A DNA stretch of 64,000 nucleotides from Promerops cafer (Eukaryota; Chordata; Aves; Passeriformes; Nectariniidae): positions 2,542,001 to 2,606,000 of the forward strand of contig VZSE01013530.1 of assembly GCA_013398275.1 (NCBI GenBank), written 5' to 3'. Both the position numbers and the translations under genes were made by a program. Each line of letters begins with the position of its first letter. Position 1 is the stretch's first letter. Below the pieces are notes generated by a model. The model was not told the DNA's origin and searched no databases. It saw only the letters and a list, made by a program, of their open reading frames with translations. This document shows, one piece after another, positions 23,801 to 35,290 of this stretch.

Positions 23801-26800
23801 AGCCTGCAGCTGAGTGGGATGGTTTGCCTCTGGAAAGATCAGTACATGACTGCAATCCATGGCCCAGCTGGACAGACAAGAGTTTGTCTGGACGTACACT
23901 GAGTGTTGGGGCACGCTAGAAGAGCTATCCAGAGGCACCAGGGGCCTCTTTATTTGAGGAGGAATGGAGAAGGCATTTTGTTATCATTACCTGAGCTAAG
24001 GACTGTCTTGCCTTTATGGATCTGCAATTTAGAAATGGCTAAGTAGTTGGGGAGTGGGAGAAGGGGTGACTTTTCACTTGGTGGGGGACGCACATGCCAG
24101 TTTTACTGGCAAGTGTACATATGGAGAAAAGAAGATCAGCAGCAGTCAACAGGGCTTCTGCTAGGTGTGGGTAGGTGCACACCCTCCTGGTGGGCAGCCA
24201 ACAGGTTGAAGTCCTCTTCTGGAGGCATCTTGGCTTCCACATATCCCTGGAAATGTGATTGGGAGGCTGCCCTGAGGCATCCAGGGAGATGAAGGCACTG
24301 TCTGTTCTCCTCTTCACTGACAATGAGCCCCATCAAGGTCTGATAACACGACTTCCATAAAGTTGTCAAGTCACGAGGTGCAGCTGTGGTGCCAGGGAAG
24401 CCAGCCCTGGGGAAGGAAGGTTGTTCAGTCCCACGTCCTCTGCTGGTGTTCAGGAGGATGCGGTGGCCCTTGAGTCACCCTCGTAATCTGTCCTGAGAAC
24501 CTTCCTGTTCTCGTTTTGCCAGTGCTGTGAGGAAGTAAAGGTGCTTACCTGCTACACCCCCTGCCACCCAGATAGAGAAGGGATTAGGAGAAATGCTTCC
24601 ATCAGGAGTTATCCAGTCACAGAACATTGCGTACGGGATGAAATAGGCGCAGTAGCCAGGAACATCCCTCAGGAGCACTGCGACGTTGCCTCTGTATACT
24701 CCTGCTATCCCCTCTTTCTGGAGGATTGTCCTTAAGCAGTGAATTGGGCCTCGGTACACAGGAGATCCAGGAACTGTGGAATTTAGCTTAACGCTTGCTA
24801 TAAAAGAAAAAAAAAAAAAGATACAACTGTTAGAATAGATATATTGCCACAGATCTCCTCTCCAAAGCACATTGCCACTGATTAGGAGCCACTGCCATCC
24901 AGTTTCTTCTGCTGGAGTCAACAGATAGCATGGGGGAAAAGTTTTAGGAGAGAGTATTTAGGTCCATTTTGAGAAAACATTTACACACTTCAAGACAGAT
25001 TTTTCTTAGATGCGTGGCATACCTCCCAATAGGTATGTGCCCAGTGAGATTTCCAAATAAGTTTAAGGCAATGTGCTCAGTTTTCATGGATTTTAACTTC
25101 AACTTATGCCAAGTCACATCTTTGAAAGCCTTAACATCTTCAGTCTGGCCCTTCCAATGCAGACCAAGTTGTTTTTGTAAAAGGCATTAGGTTGCTAAGC
25201 TGCATGGAAGCTTTAAAAATGGACATAATATTGTTTTATCAAAGCAACTGAAAAATGCCAGCACTTCACAGTTAAACGTCATGACTGCAATTGTGAGAAA
25301 GGTGGAATGCTGAAATCCAAGGTGTTCAGCTCTGAAGCTGCTCCATGTCTTCATTTGGCTGGGCATGAGCTCTGGTGGGGTTCACTCTATGCTGGCAGCC
25401 TGCAATGGAATTCAGCTGCTGTCTAGAGCTGAAGCAGCTCCTTCTGCCTTGTGGACAGGGAACAGCCACCCACTGCCATCCTGCTGGTGTCCCCTCCTGA
25501 CCCATCCTGCTCACACCCGGCCTATCTGGCACCCTGTGTGAAATAAGTCAGCAGTTTTTAAGTGTAAATGGGAAACTTGTGCTTTTGAACTGAGAAGGGT
25601 GGAATAACAGAGGTTTATGGGCAAATATATATGGGACTGAGAGTGTGCAGAGGGAGATGGGGAGCTGGCATTGCTGCTGGCAGCCATGGTGCTGCTGCTG
25701 GGATCTCCAGGGGACCCCACAGTCCAGGGACTCACAGTTTCTGCAGCTTCTGGTCTTGAGCAGACCTGCCTCATGTTCCTTATAGATCCCAACTGCCTGG
25801 AAACGCCATTGATAAAAACCCTACCCTTGAGCTGAGCAGGATGGGGTCCATCCTCAGGCAAAAGGGGGAATTTTTAGCCCAGCTGCAGCAGCACAAGGCA
25901 GCAGAAAGCCCAGCCTTGACCAAAGTTGTTGTAAAGCTCTGTGTACGTACCAAAGACTGGCAGAGACAGGAAGACAGAACTCTTGCTTCCTACCTTTGGT
26001 GTATGGCTGTGTTTGCATCTGTAGCCTTATCTTGACCAGTTCCACGGGAGTGCCAATGCCCACAGAGATGACCCCAGCCACGATGCTGGCCAGAGTCATG
26101 TCGGTGAGCGAGGGCGCGGCGGCCGGGTCCCCGTGGCGGAGCTGGCTGAGGAACCGCTGCGTGCTGCTGAAGACCCCGAACACCACGGAGCTGTAGATGC
26201 CGATGCTGGCCAGTGGGAAGGACATGCCCTTGAAGAAGCCGGCCAGCTACCCAGGAAAGGGAGCAGGGCTTAGGAGACTGAGCAGTGTAAACCCCAACTT
26301 GTCTATCAGGTCAGAAATCACAGAATCACACAATGGTTTGGGTCGGAAAGGACTTTGACAGTCGTCTCGTTCCAACCCCCTGCCACAGTCAGGGATGAAA
26401 TGCAAATCCAAGTAGCAGATGTCTCCTGGAACCAACTGTTTGCACATGCTGAGCAAAGGAAATTGGTTCATGCTGCTAAAGGCTTAAAAAGATTGTGCAG
26501 AATACAGGATATGGTTGAAAGCACAGGAACCCACGTAGAAGTGCCTCATATAGACAGTGTTTGTTCTGGCTTCACCAAAGTCAGCAAAATCCTTCTGGGA
26601 GACCTTTGCCAGTGGGATCAGGCAAAAGAGTCACTGTGGATGTAACCCATGTGGAGACTCTGATCATTCCATGCCAGGGATCTCTCTTTTCCCTATAGGA
26701 GTCACCAAGTGGTGACTTAACCTTAGAGTTAAGCAAGAGGAGGCTGTAGGGATTTGCAGGCTCAACTGCATAAACTTTATTGGTCTTTATATAACTGCTG

Positions 26801-29800
26801 GTGTCAACAGCATTTTGTACAATTGCTTTATGTATTTATCTATTTATTGACTTGCACTTTCTACCAGCACATTTAACGTACAATGAAGTACTTACAGACT
26901 CATTTCTGTACACAGTGAGAACACACTTGAGTGTATTTCCATATCCTTGTCCAGCTTGCAGACGAGTCTGCAAAAGACATTTGTAAAATGTGATTAAAAT
27001 CCTCTGCTTCCAGCCCAATGGAGGCTCATGCTACGTAAACAATGTGTACTTTGCTTTGAGTACAAGTCTTTTCTTAGTTGTAAAGAAAACTGAGCAATAA
27101 AATAAGATATATGTGCGTCCACCCTCTTGAACTTTGCCAGAAGCAAGGCTAAGCAGGATCTCACAGCCTGAAGCTCTCTGCAACATCTGGAATCAATAAC
27201 TGTCAAATTGCTCTCCAGTCTGGACCAGCCACCCTGACCCAGCACAGCAGGCTGCTGGTGTGCAGTGCTGTCATTGGCAAGGGCCTGATTTATGTGGAAA
27301 TTGGAGAGAGGTGTGGTCTTCTCCATTTGGAGACTCTCAGGGAAGGCTGGGATGTGTTGCAAAGAGAGGAGAGGTGAGCTCCCCTGGGAGACTTCTGGGG
27401 CCCATCTGCTCCATGGTGGATTTTAAGACACAGAGATACTAATTGGAGATAAAATAAATCAGCACCATCTCAGAAATTCTCCATGCTTGACTCAAAAACA
27501 CAGTTTCATATAATTTCAAAAAAAGACATTTTATTTCTGGAAAGCGAATTGGTTATACACCTTCCAACAGATGTAAGAAATGGCATGCAAGTCACAACAA
27601 AGCCTACAGGATTAAGTATTTCCCCTTCTCATATGCATATATTTAGATCATCTTTCATTCAAGCTGCTCACATGGTCGCACTAGAAATATCCTAACAAGG
27701 GATGCATTATTTGGGCTTAGAGGTGTGCAAGGAAATGGAAACACTGTTCACTTCACAGCACCTCAGGCTTCATCTTGGCTGAGGCCAGAGCTCATTTAGT
27801 ATAGAAAGACACATGTGCTCCATCAGGAATGTTTTTAGGAAATGGGGACAACATTTCTGACTGTATTTATCAGCACTGCTGCTATCAGTGAAGTCTGAAG
27901 GGGCACTGCCAACCTGCGCTGGAGGGATCGTGTCCAATCCCATCTGCTGGCTCAGCCCTGATTTACACCAGGGTGAAGCAGGAAATTATTTGGGAATTTA
28001 AAGCCCACAGGAATGCGTGTCTGCCAGAGTTCATGACTGGTGGGAGCTTTTGGACGGCAAACAGCAGGCTGGATGGCAAAATCATTGGGCAAGAGGCTGC
28101 CAGTGCCACCATGGGACCCTGGCAGGAGCAGGAGGGACCAAAGTCAGTGTTCACCCTTCAGCCCAGGCTTGCCCGCCACCCCAGGGTGGCTCCATGCAGC
28201 TGTTTACACACATGGAGCATCCCTGCTCTGCTCCAGGCCTGGCCAGAGGCCACAGAGAAGCAGCAGCAAAAGCAGAATATTTACTGAGCACTCAGAACAA
28301 GTTGGCACATGGAGATGCTGCCATGGCTCACGCAGCACACGTTGTGCAATGTGGGCAGACTCAGGCCAGGGGCACAGACCAGGAACCCCGTGACTCACAC
28401 TGGGGATAATGGGGCTGGGGGGGGACCAGGGGAAGGTGGCTGCACCCCGAACAACCCTGGACAAGGTGACCCCAGTGCCCAGCCCTGAGTTCCCTCCTGG
28501 CTTCATCTTAGCCCAGACATTTCCGCTTTGCCTCCATGGGCTTGTGGTTTTTTTCTTTTACCCAGTAACCAGGTATTTAGAGGTTCAAGTTAATATATTT
28601 TTTGAGTAACTGGGGGCAACAGAGTGTTCTCACAGTCTGGTTCTCACACACATCCCTTAGCTAATCTGTTAACACCTGGGACTGAAATCCCTGCTGGCAT
28701 CTGTGACAAAGTCAGCTACTACCAGTATGGATATACCTCTGGAAAGTTCTCCTTTTTGTTATGTTTTGATTAGATAGGGGTCCTGTGTGACTCCCAGAAG
28801 CTGAAGAAATTTCTGGGAAAATGAATGAAATGGGTAGGATGAAAAGTGAATAAAGGCACAACTTTTAGAGTTTTGCAAGGACGTAGGAGAAAACAGCTGC
28901 TGGGGTTTGATGGAAGCTGCAACGATGGGAAGAGGTGGCTGAAGGGCGAAGAGGTGGCTTGATGGGAACTGTGGTGTAAGATGCCACTTACCCCACAGAG
29001 CCTTATACTCAGTCCTGCCTCCTCCCCCAGATGGGAAAAGACACCGGATCCTCTGGAGGCTGCAGATGCTGCTGAGCAGCCCCTTAGCTGGCCTAGTGCT
29101 GTGTAAAAACTCTCTTTTCCTCTTTCCTGCTCCTGAATTTGGAACATAACCAGTCTGCCTACTTGGTATTCCTGAGGCAAAGCCTTGCTCAAAGCCAAGA
29201 GCAACTGAGGGGGCAGCCTGACAGTTGTCTTTATAACCACTGAAGGATGGGCTTGCTCTTTCTTGGCATCCAGAAACTCGATGTTTCCGAGCAGGATTCT
29301 CATAGCCAAACTCCCCCAAACCAGGCAATGATGCCATGGCCACCAGCCTGGGATGGGGATTGCCTTGGCAACGCTGGGCAGAGCCTGCCTTTGCTGCCTG
29401 TGCCCTGCCCATGGCTGGGTGGTGTGGGCAGCCTTGGGCTCCTCCCATGTGGGGTCTGCACCCACCTTTGCACAGGGATGCCCTTGGGGCTGGTATCACT
29501 TAGCAGCTCAGAAAGAATAGGGCTGGCTGGGCATGTCCTGATCCCAGGAGAGCCTGGTGTGTGCAAGGGGATGGCTGTGACAGGGATGTGGTGTGGGCCA
29601 TGCTGGGCTCTGCCTCCTTGGCATCACCCTCCAAAGGTCTTTAAGGTGCAAACACAACCAGTGGCTTTTGGGTTTGCCACAGCTGGCAGCCCTGCCTGGT
29701 GCCAGAGCCAGGCTTGCACCAGAGCAGGGAACACAGAGTCACAGAACTGTAGAACAGCTCGAGTTGAAAGGGATCTCCTGAGGTCATCTAGTTCAACCTC

Positions 29801-32711
29801 CCTGCAATGAGCAGGGACATCTCCAACTAGACCAGGTTGCTCAGAGCCCCATCCATCCTGCCCTTGAATGTTTCCAGGGATGGGCATCTCCCCACCTCTC
29901 TGGGCAGCCTGTGCCTGTGTTTTACCACCTTTTTTGTATAAGACTTTCTTATATCTTATCTAAACCTATTCTCTTTCTGTTTAAAACCAGTACCCCTTGT
30001 CCTATCAAAATGGGCCCTGCTAAAAGTTCTGTCTATTTTAGACCCCCTTCAAGTACAAGAAGGCCACAATAAGATTTCTTTGGAGCCTTCTATTCTTCAG
30101 GCTGAACAACCTCAACAAGGGCAGAGAAGCTAAAGTGATGAAAGCTGCCCAGAAATGCCTGGGAAAAAAAAAAAAAGAAAGGAACAGGATCCTCCTCCCT
30201 CCCTGTCTCTGCAGCAGTAGGGATGGTCAGCTTGGCTGAGTCAGCATGCACTGGTATGTGCATGGGCTTGTCTGCATCATGCTGACAAATACCTTCTTAC
30301 TTCTCTAAATCCTTCTGTTGGAGGAATAATTATCATGAGGGAATCATAAACACTGTGTGTCACAGTGGGATAACAATTTCAGAACTCTGCCCTTCCAGCA
30401 TTACCAGCACTAGGAAAACACGTAAAAATGTGCCTGCAGCAAAACAGATACAGTTCCCTCATTGCCCTTTGAGTACTAGTCTGTGGCAAAGTTCAATAAA
30501 ACATTGGCAGAACTGTTCAGTGAACCACACATTAAGTAAGGCCAGGTTAATTTTCAGCATTAATTCTCCACAGAGGAACTGGCACATATCAGTTCTTTTA
30601 GTTTCTCATTCAAAATGAGCATTGGAGAGGAAGAAACTCTGTGAAAACATTCCAAATTCCCCTTTGGGATGAGTGAAGTTCCTTTGAGGCATCAGCTAGA
30701 GAGAAGGTCTGAATTGGTGGGGGTTTGGGTGGTGATGTGTGAACACAGCTCCAAGTGTTTTACCTTGACTGTGTCCAGGGGATGGCCCGCAACCACACTG
30801 GCAATTCCTGGGGATGAAAGCAAAGTATTATGCACAACACTGAAGCTTTTGTGGCAGGACAGGATGCAATGAGATTAGAGGAGAGAAGAGATTTCCATAG
30901 ACAGTTGTAAGGGGCTTAGCCAGAGCAATGACCAGCATGATGCCCTGTCCCTGACAACAGCTAAAAGCTGAGTTTAAACTGAGTTTAAACTGAGTTCTCC
31001 ACGTGCACTCGCCTGGACTCCTTCAGCTTTACATCTCAAAGGCACCGGAGAAGGAGAAGTCATGTTTGTATATCCTGTCCAGGACCAACCACTCTTGCAT
31101 TCCTGTAAGCTCACACAAATTTTTAGCCTCAGAATGGTGAGATTCCTGTTCAACACAAGGCAGTGCTTTCTCCTGGCTGAGAGTGATGTCCTAGCTGACT
31201 GCTAATGGGACCTAAGAATTCCTCATCCTTTGCTGTTTTAAGAGCAGTTTATAGAGATACCTGTCAGAGAGGATTCAGATACAGAGGATCCTGCTCTGTA
31301 CAGATCTGTTCAGTGCCCTCCTCCCCATGGTTCTCTGGGGGAAATTGGCCCCTATTCTCTTACCATTCACCCACCTACTCACACCGCTCAGTGCCAGGAG
31401 CCCTCATGGCAGCACAGAGCACAGTTTGGTTTCCCTCTTCTCCAGGAGAATGGAACACCCGTGTGCCATGGCCAGGATATGGTTTTGTGTGTTTGTTGCA
31501 AACAACACTGGCAGGTTTTAGGGTTTGTGAAGAGTGGGTAAACTGTGATGCTTCCTCACCAGGAAATCTCTGTGCAAACCAGTGCCCACAGGTGCTTTGG
31601 GGAATACATGTAATTTCTCACTCATAGTAGCTTAGTACTGAAAAGAGCATCATGTCCTTGGTCAACACATTATGACTTTTCTAAAAATGTGTTAAAAAAT
31701 GTCCCCTCTCCTCCCATACCTGGGACCACCCATGGTCTAGTGCTGTGCATGAAAACTCTCAGCTGCCACTGCTGCTGAGCACTGGTGTCTGTTCACCTCC
31801 CAGGACATCCGGTCCCATTGCCAGCGTGTGCAGCAACAGCACAGGGCAGTGGGGCAGAGAGAGCAACCACAGCCTACAGAGATCCAAAAATCAGCTGCTC
31901 ATGCAGACTTTTGGCAGAGGTTTTGGGTTTTTTAGTCTGCTAACTTATTAACCTCATTCGGCAGGAAACCTGTGAGCCACCTCACACCCTGCTCCTGTGT
32001 CAGGTCTGAAGGGTCACCTGGGCAGAGGTTTGCTCTGTGGTGGCTGGTGCCACAGTGGACCTTCTGTCTAGCTGCAGCCCTGGGGCCAGCAGAGCTGGTT
32101 GCCCTCTCAGCTGGCAAACCCAGTGGGCATCTCTCAGTTCCGTAAACCTTGTCCCATTACTGACACCTCTAGGTGCCCTTTGGGTTCGTTTTCTTTCTGT
32201 TACCTGTTTCCCGGTGTTTGCCATCGGAATTCCCAGCAGACAGGATCAATCCCTGCCCTGGCCATTAGCCCTGTGACGGCGGGGTGACGGCGAGGTGAGG
32301 GCCAGGCAGTGCCTCTGCCGAGGATGGGGACACCGGGAGCCCCGGGTTGACAGCTGCCAGCCCCCTCCGAGCCCGGCGGCGCTTCCAGCCACGGGGGCAA
32401 GGATGGGAGAGCCGGCGGGAGCTGGGGGCATGCGGGGGCCTCTGGAAGCCGGCTCCGCACAGCAGCATCACACGTTCTAAACTTGAATTTTAACTCTCCC
32501 GCCCGTGGAAGTGGGATTAAACCGCGCTTGTGTACCAAAGCAAAGCAAACCGTGGGAGACGCCGGGCGGAGGCACAGACCGCGGGTGACCCGGAGAGTTT
32601 TATCCCCGGGCACCTCCGCCGTGCGCCCCTCGCCGCCTCCCACCGGCGCTCACGGCATCACTCACCGCCCACCAAGCCCGCCACGAAATCCTGCAGCTGG
32701 CCGCTCCCCAT
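20735..32711 (-). CDS. SLC25A48: Mitochondrial carrier SLC25A48, complete seven-exon gene
   Basis: SLC25A48 is an inner-mitochondrial-membrane solute carrier. Recent work links it to choline import into mitochondria. Exons: 32711-32666, 30807-30764, 26967-26896, 26246-25994, 24797-24549, 23320-23187 and 20857-20735, all with GT-AG introns and matching phases (1,0,0,1,1,0). Total 921 nt, 306 residues (human about 311). The three tandem carrier repeats each keep the signature P-x-[DE]-x-x-[KR]: HPLDTVK (about residue 24), TPVELVK and TPMDVVK, each followed by RLQ. Identity is supported by near-human stretches such as FKGMSFPLASI, IRLQMQTQP, LLRDVPGYC, KSRLQADGVYLN and AAMFLGYELSL. The start MGSGQLQDF matches human MGSFQLEDF and has a strong Kozak context (A at -3, G at +4). 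It is transcribed from a CpG island toward IL9. No frame break is seen, so it appears functional. Confidence 0.95.
20858..23186 (-). other. SLC25A48 intron 6
   Basis: 2.3-kb phase 0 intron with donor GTAAGT. The interior is unremarkable; no repeat copy was recognised. Confidence 0.8.
23187..23320 (-). CDS. SLC25A48: SLC25A48 exon 6
   Basis: 134 nt, acceptor 'cattttttccag'-type and donor GTAAGT. It encodes the third repeat signature TPMDVVKSRLQ and GVYLNQYKGTLDC, almost identical to human. It completes a Gly codon split across intron 5. Confidence 0.95.
23321..24548 (-). other. SLC25A48 intron 5
   Basis: 1.2-kb phase 1 intron. Overlapping frames on both strands at about 23.4-23.7 and 24.0-24.4 kb are not protein-like. 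Confidence 0.8.
24549..24797 (-). CDS. SLC25A48: SLC25A48 exon 5
   Basis: 249 nt, preceded by a long T-rich tract and 'cttttatag'; donor GTAAGC. It contains PVYRGPIHCLRTI, GVYRGNVAVLLRDVPGYC and WITPDG, covering the second matrix helix and helices 4-5 of the carrier fold. The open frame continues into the intron on both sides, which is only read-through. Confidence 0.95.
24798..25993 (-). other. SLC25A48 intron 4
   Basis: 1.2-kb phase 1 intron with an A/T-rich acceptor tract at 24801-24821. Nothing else recognised. Confidence 0.8.
25994..26246 (-). CDS. SLC25A48: SLC25A48 exon 4
   Basis: 253 nt, GC-rich (about 26.10-26.23 kb) compared with its introns. It encodes FKGMSFPLASIGIYSSV, FGVFSSTQRFLSQ and the second signature TPVELVKIRLQMQTQ. 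The Asp of P-x-D is Glu here, which the family motif allows. Confidence 0.95.
26316..26398 (-). mobile_element. CR1 LINE 3' fragment in intron 3
   Basis: Antisense CR1 end: 'tcacagaatcacacaatgg', 'tttgggtcggaaaggacttt' and 'cgttccaaccccctgccaca'. It sits inside the 649-nt SLC25A48 intron 3 (26247-26895), about 70 nt upstream of exon 4. Confidence 0.9.
26896..26967 (-). CDS. SLC25A48: SLC25A48 exon 3
   Basis: 72 nt, 24 codons, acceptor 'tgtcttttgcag', donor GTAAGT. It encodes TRLQAGQGYGNTL (human TRLQAGVGYGNTL) and the start of the first matrix helix. Confidence 0.94.
26968..30763 (-). other. SLC25A48 intron 2
   Basis: 3.8-kb phase 0 intron. It contains a CR1 fragment at 29.73-30.12 kb and a GC-rich part (28.0-29.7 kb) with long chance frames on both strands. 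The longest is a 246-codon minus frame (28759-29499) overlapping a 231-codon frame in another phase. No domain was recognised in either. Confidence 0.75.
29733..30115 (-). mobile_element. CR1 LINE 3' fragment in intron 2
   Basis: Antisense CR1, one of the longer copies here: 'gagtcacagaactgtagaac', 'cctgaggtcatctagttcaa', 'gcagggacatctccaactag', 'ggatgggcatctccccacct', 'tgggcagcctgtgcctgtgt' and 'caggctgaacaacctcaa' at its inner end. Confidence 0.95.
30764..30807 (-). CDS. SLC25A48: SLC25A48 exon 2 (44 nt)
   Basis: 44-nt exon encoding IASVVAGHPLDTVK after a split Gly codon; acceptor 'ctttcatccccag', donor GTAAAA. It carries the first carrier signature P-L-D-T-V-K, so skipping it would destroy the first repeat and shift the frame. 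Confidence 0.95.
30808..32665 (-). other. SLC25A48 intron 1
   Basis: 1.86-kb phase 1 intron. An 11-nt unit 'tgagtttaaac' is repeated twice plus a partial copy at 30969-30996. The part next to exon 1 belongs to the CpG island. Confidence 0.8.
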
Positions 32712-33060
32712 GCTGCGCCGCCGAGCCCGTCCCGCGGGGCCGGGGTCCCCGCCGGGCAGGGGATCCCCGCGGGCAGCGGTCCCGGGCGGTGCGGGCTCCG
32801 TGCGCTCCGCGCTCCGCGTTCCGCGCCCGCGGCTTCCAAGCGCTGTGACATCACGCACCGCAGCTTAAGGGCGCCGCAGGGGCCGCGGAGACACCGCCCG
32901 GCCGGGGCGGGGAGGGTCGCGGTCCGGGCGGGCGTGACGGCGGCGGCGGCGCCGGGGTTCGTCCGTCGGGGGATGGGCGCAGAGAGGGCTGCGCATCACC
33001 CCGGGGCTGCGGCACCAAGGAGCGGGAGGAGCAGCATCGCTCCTTGGGCAGGCAGCGGGG
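32260..33060. promoter_or_regulatory. CpG-island promoter of SLC25A48
   Basis: The window's only extended CpG-dense segment, with runs such as 'gacggcggcggcggcgccgg' (about 32937-32956). It spans exon 1 and the presumed start site. A TGACATCA element (32846-32853), one base from a CRE/ATF site, lies about 140 nt upstream of the ATG. No strong TATA box is evident, as is usual for CpG-island promoters. Confidence 0.8.
32666..32711 (-). CDS. SLC25A48: SLC25A48 exon 1 coding part
   Basis: 46 nt from ATG to donor GTGAGT, encoding MGSGQLQDFVAGLVG plus the first base of a Gly codon. The frame stays open upstream to another ATG at 32858-32856, so a 49-residue Arg/Ala/Gly-rich extension is formally possible. 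The conserved start is preferred. Confidence 0.92.
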
Positions 33061-35182
33061 GACGGGGCTCAGCGTGAACGGGGAAAAAAAAAGGGATGTG
33101 GGGAAGATCATGTACACTCGCGAATTCAAGCTGTAAGTACAGAAATAAAGAGTATTACACCCTTAATCAGTTGAAAAATATCTCCGTTCCCTTTCTTGAA
33201 ATGACTGTGTCATCGTTTGAGGAGATACCCCCAATTTCTGTATAATCTTTCCAGGAGATACCCCCAATTTCTGTGTTTTGGGAAGCAATGAACAATTGCC
33301 CCCCTGAACCATTCCTTCTACATAATATTCACAATTCTCTTGTATATCTGTTACACGCTTCTCCCTCTGTCCTGTCTTTCCCAGAGTCAAGATTTCACAT
33401 CTGGTTTATTCTGCTTTCATGCAAGACACTCCTTTTCACCCTCCTCAATCATTTTTGTTTAAAGTCTTTCAACTGTGCAGCCAGAAGAACCACAAGTGAT
33501 AGGAAAGAACCACTCAGCAGAATAAAGGTATTTTCTGTTTTGATCTCAGCTCCTTTTCTGGGGATTCCTAACATGCCTTTCTGACTGGGGCTGAAGGCTG
33601 GGCTCCCTCTCTTGAATCATGAATACCTAATCTTGAGCCCAGCCTGGCTGTTGTGCCTCCCCTGTGGCACTTTCAAATAGTAAATCTAATGTCTTACACC
33701 TGAACAGCACCTGGCCACTCAATGCAGGACCTCCTCACCATCCTCAACCAGCTCTTCTTGTGCTCACCAACTCCATCAGAAATGTCCTCTTGGACTTCAG
33801 GGGCATGACTGCTCTGAAGAAGATGTCTTGGCCCTTGGCCACTGTACACATACATCTGGCTGAGGTTTATACTACAGCCCAAAGCAAATTTTATTCTGTC
33901 TAGGCTAGATTCCTGTAGGTGGCAGTTCCTTGGGTCAGTTTTGGAGGCTTTGTGACAAGACTGGCATCAGGTTTGCTCTATTGCCTTCCTTAAATGCGAG
34001 ATTGGATTTTCTTGAAATGTATTCTGTCTACATGTTCTGGTAACTACAGAAAATGTTGGTAGCTCATGAGCAAGAAATCCTGAATGCCAAAATATTGGCT
34101 GAAAATATAAATATTTAATTTTTTTCCTTAAAAAATTGGTCTTTCCATTGCTAAATTAATATATTCCACAAAAAGGCCTTAAAACAATGTTCCCTTATGT
34201 GCATGCACATATACATAGGAAACCTTATCACCGGGTTGGCTGAAGGGGGCTTTTGTCTGGAAATTGCTTATAGAAATTTAATATTGTGTGCATGGTTATC
34301 AGCTCAGATAATCTACACCTGAAACTTTAGATTTTTCAATGCATATAACAATGCTCATTCTTCATGAGGAAGGTTTTCCTCAAGCACCAGGTCTCTAATG
34401 GATTTTGAGGGGGACCATGGTCCTGGATAAATGTTGGAGAGAACATGTGTGCACAAGCACTGTGGAAACTTGTCAGTTATTTGTTTTCTTAAACTTGCTT
34501 TCTTTTTTTCAGAAGAAATATTATTCCACATATACACTAGCACAGAAAAAGGGTTTTGTCCTCATTTCTCATGCACGTTTTCTTGCAAAACCAGAAGAAA
34601 AGCTGGCTGAATGAGGTAATTATTCAGATAGCAGCATTAATCATTAATCATATGAATTCTCTTTAACTGGGAGTAACACATTTCCATGACAAATTCAGAA
34701 CATCTGCTAACTCAGGCAGAACACTGGACATGGTCTTTGTGCAACACTGAACCTGGGGCTGAAACCACGTGTTGTGGAGAGTTTACTCTACACAGCTCCT
34801 GGCCTAGAGGAGGGCGGCAGGGAGGCTGGGACAGGCTGAAGGGAGATGTGCTTGCAGCTGTCCCTGTGGACACACCCAGGGGTGCAGGATGCTCCAGCCC
34901 CTTGCTGATGGCAGTGCCCACAAACCTATGGATGAGCCCAGTGTGGTCAGGGGCCTGTGTGCAAGCCAAGCCAGTGTTTGCTCAGCCCCTCAGTGCCCTG
35001 CTCCTCTGTGGTATGTGGGGGGGAGTTTGTCCCTGAAGCATAGTGGCTGTCACTCAAAAAGAGTTTGTCCTTGGTGCCAGCTGTGGACTGGGAGCAGGCG
35101 AGTCACTCTCAGCCAGGCTGAGGCACCTCTCTGGTTGTGCACAGGTGAACCTGTGCTGCAGCTCCTTCTGCTGCTTTGAGCA
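33061..35182. other. Intergenic upstream of SLC25A48
   Basis: No gene supported. A near-perfect repeat of 'aggagatacccccaatttct' occurs at about 33220-33241 and 33253-33274. 'aagctgtaagtac' at about 33128-33140 resembles a plus-strand splice donor just outside the CpG island. Confidence 0.45.
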
Positions 35183-35290
35183 GCCTGGCTTTGTGGAAGG
35201 TGTCCCTGCCTGGCAGGCAGGTTGGAACTGGATGACTTTTAATGTCCCATCCAACCCAAACTGTCCTAGGATTTCTATGATTCTGTGATT
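35183..35290 (+). mobile_element. CR1 LINE 3' fragment
   Basis: Sense CR1 tail: 'cagcctggctttgtggaagg', 'tgtccctgcctggcaggcag', 'gttggaactggatgactttt', 'ccatccaacccaaactgtcc' and the terminal 'tttctatgattctgtgattt'. The long minus-strand frames over 35.05-35.6 kb are shadows of it. Confidence 0.93.

Noticed and set aside
24475..24921. 148-codon continuous frame taken as one exon
   Set aside because: Only 24549-24797 is coding. The ends are intron read-through, shown by the GT and AG sites and by the match to carrier proteins.
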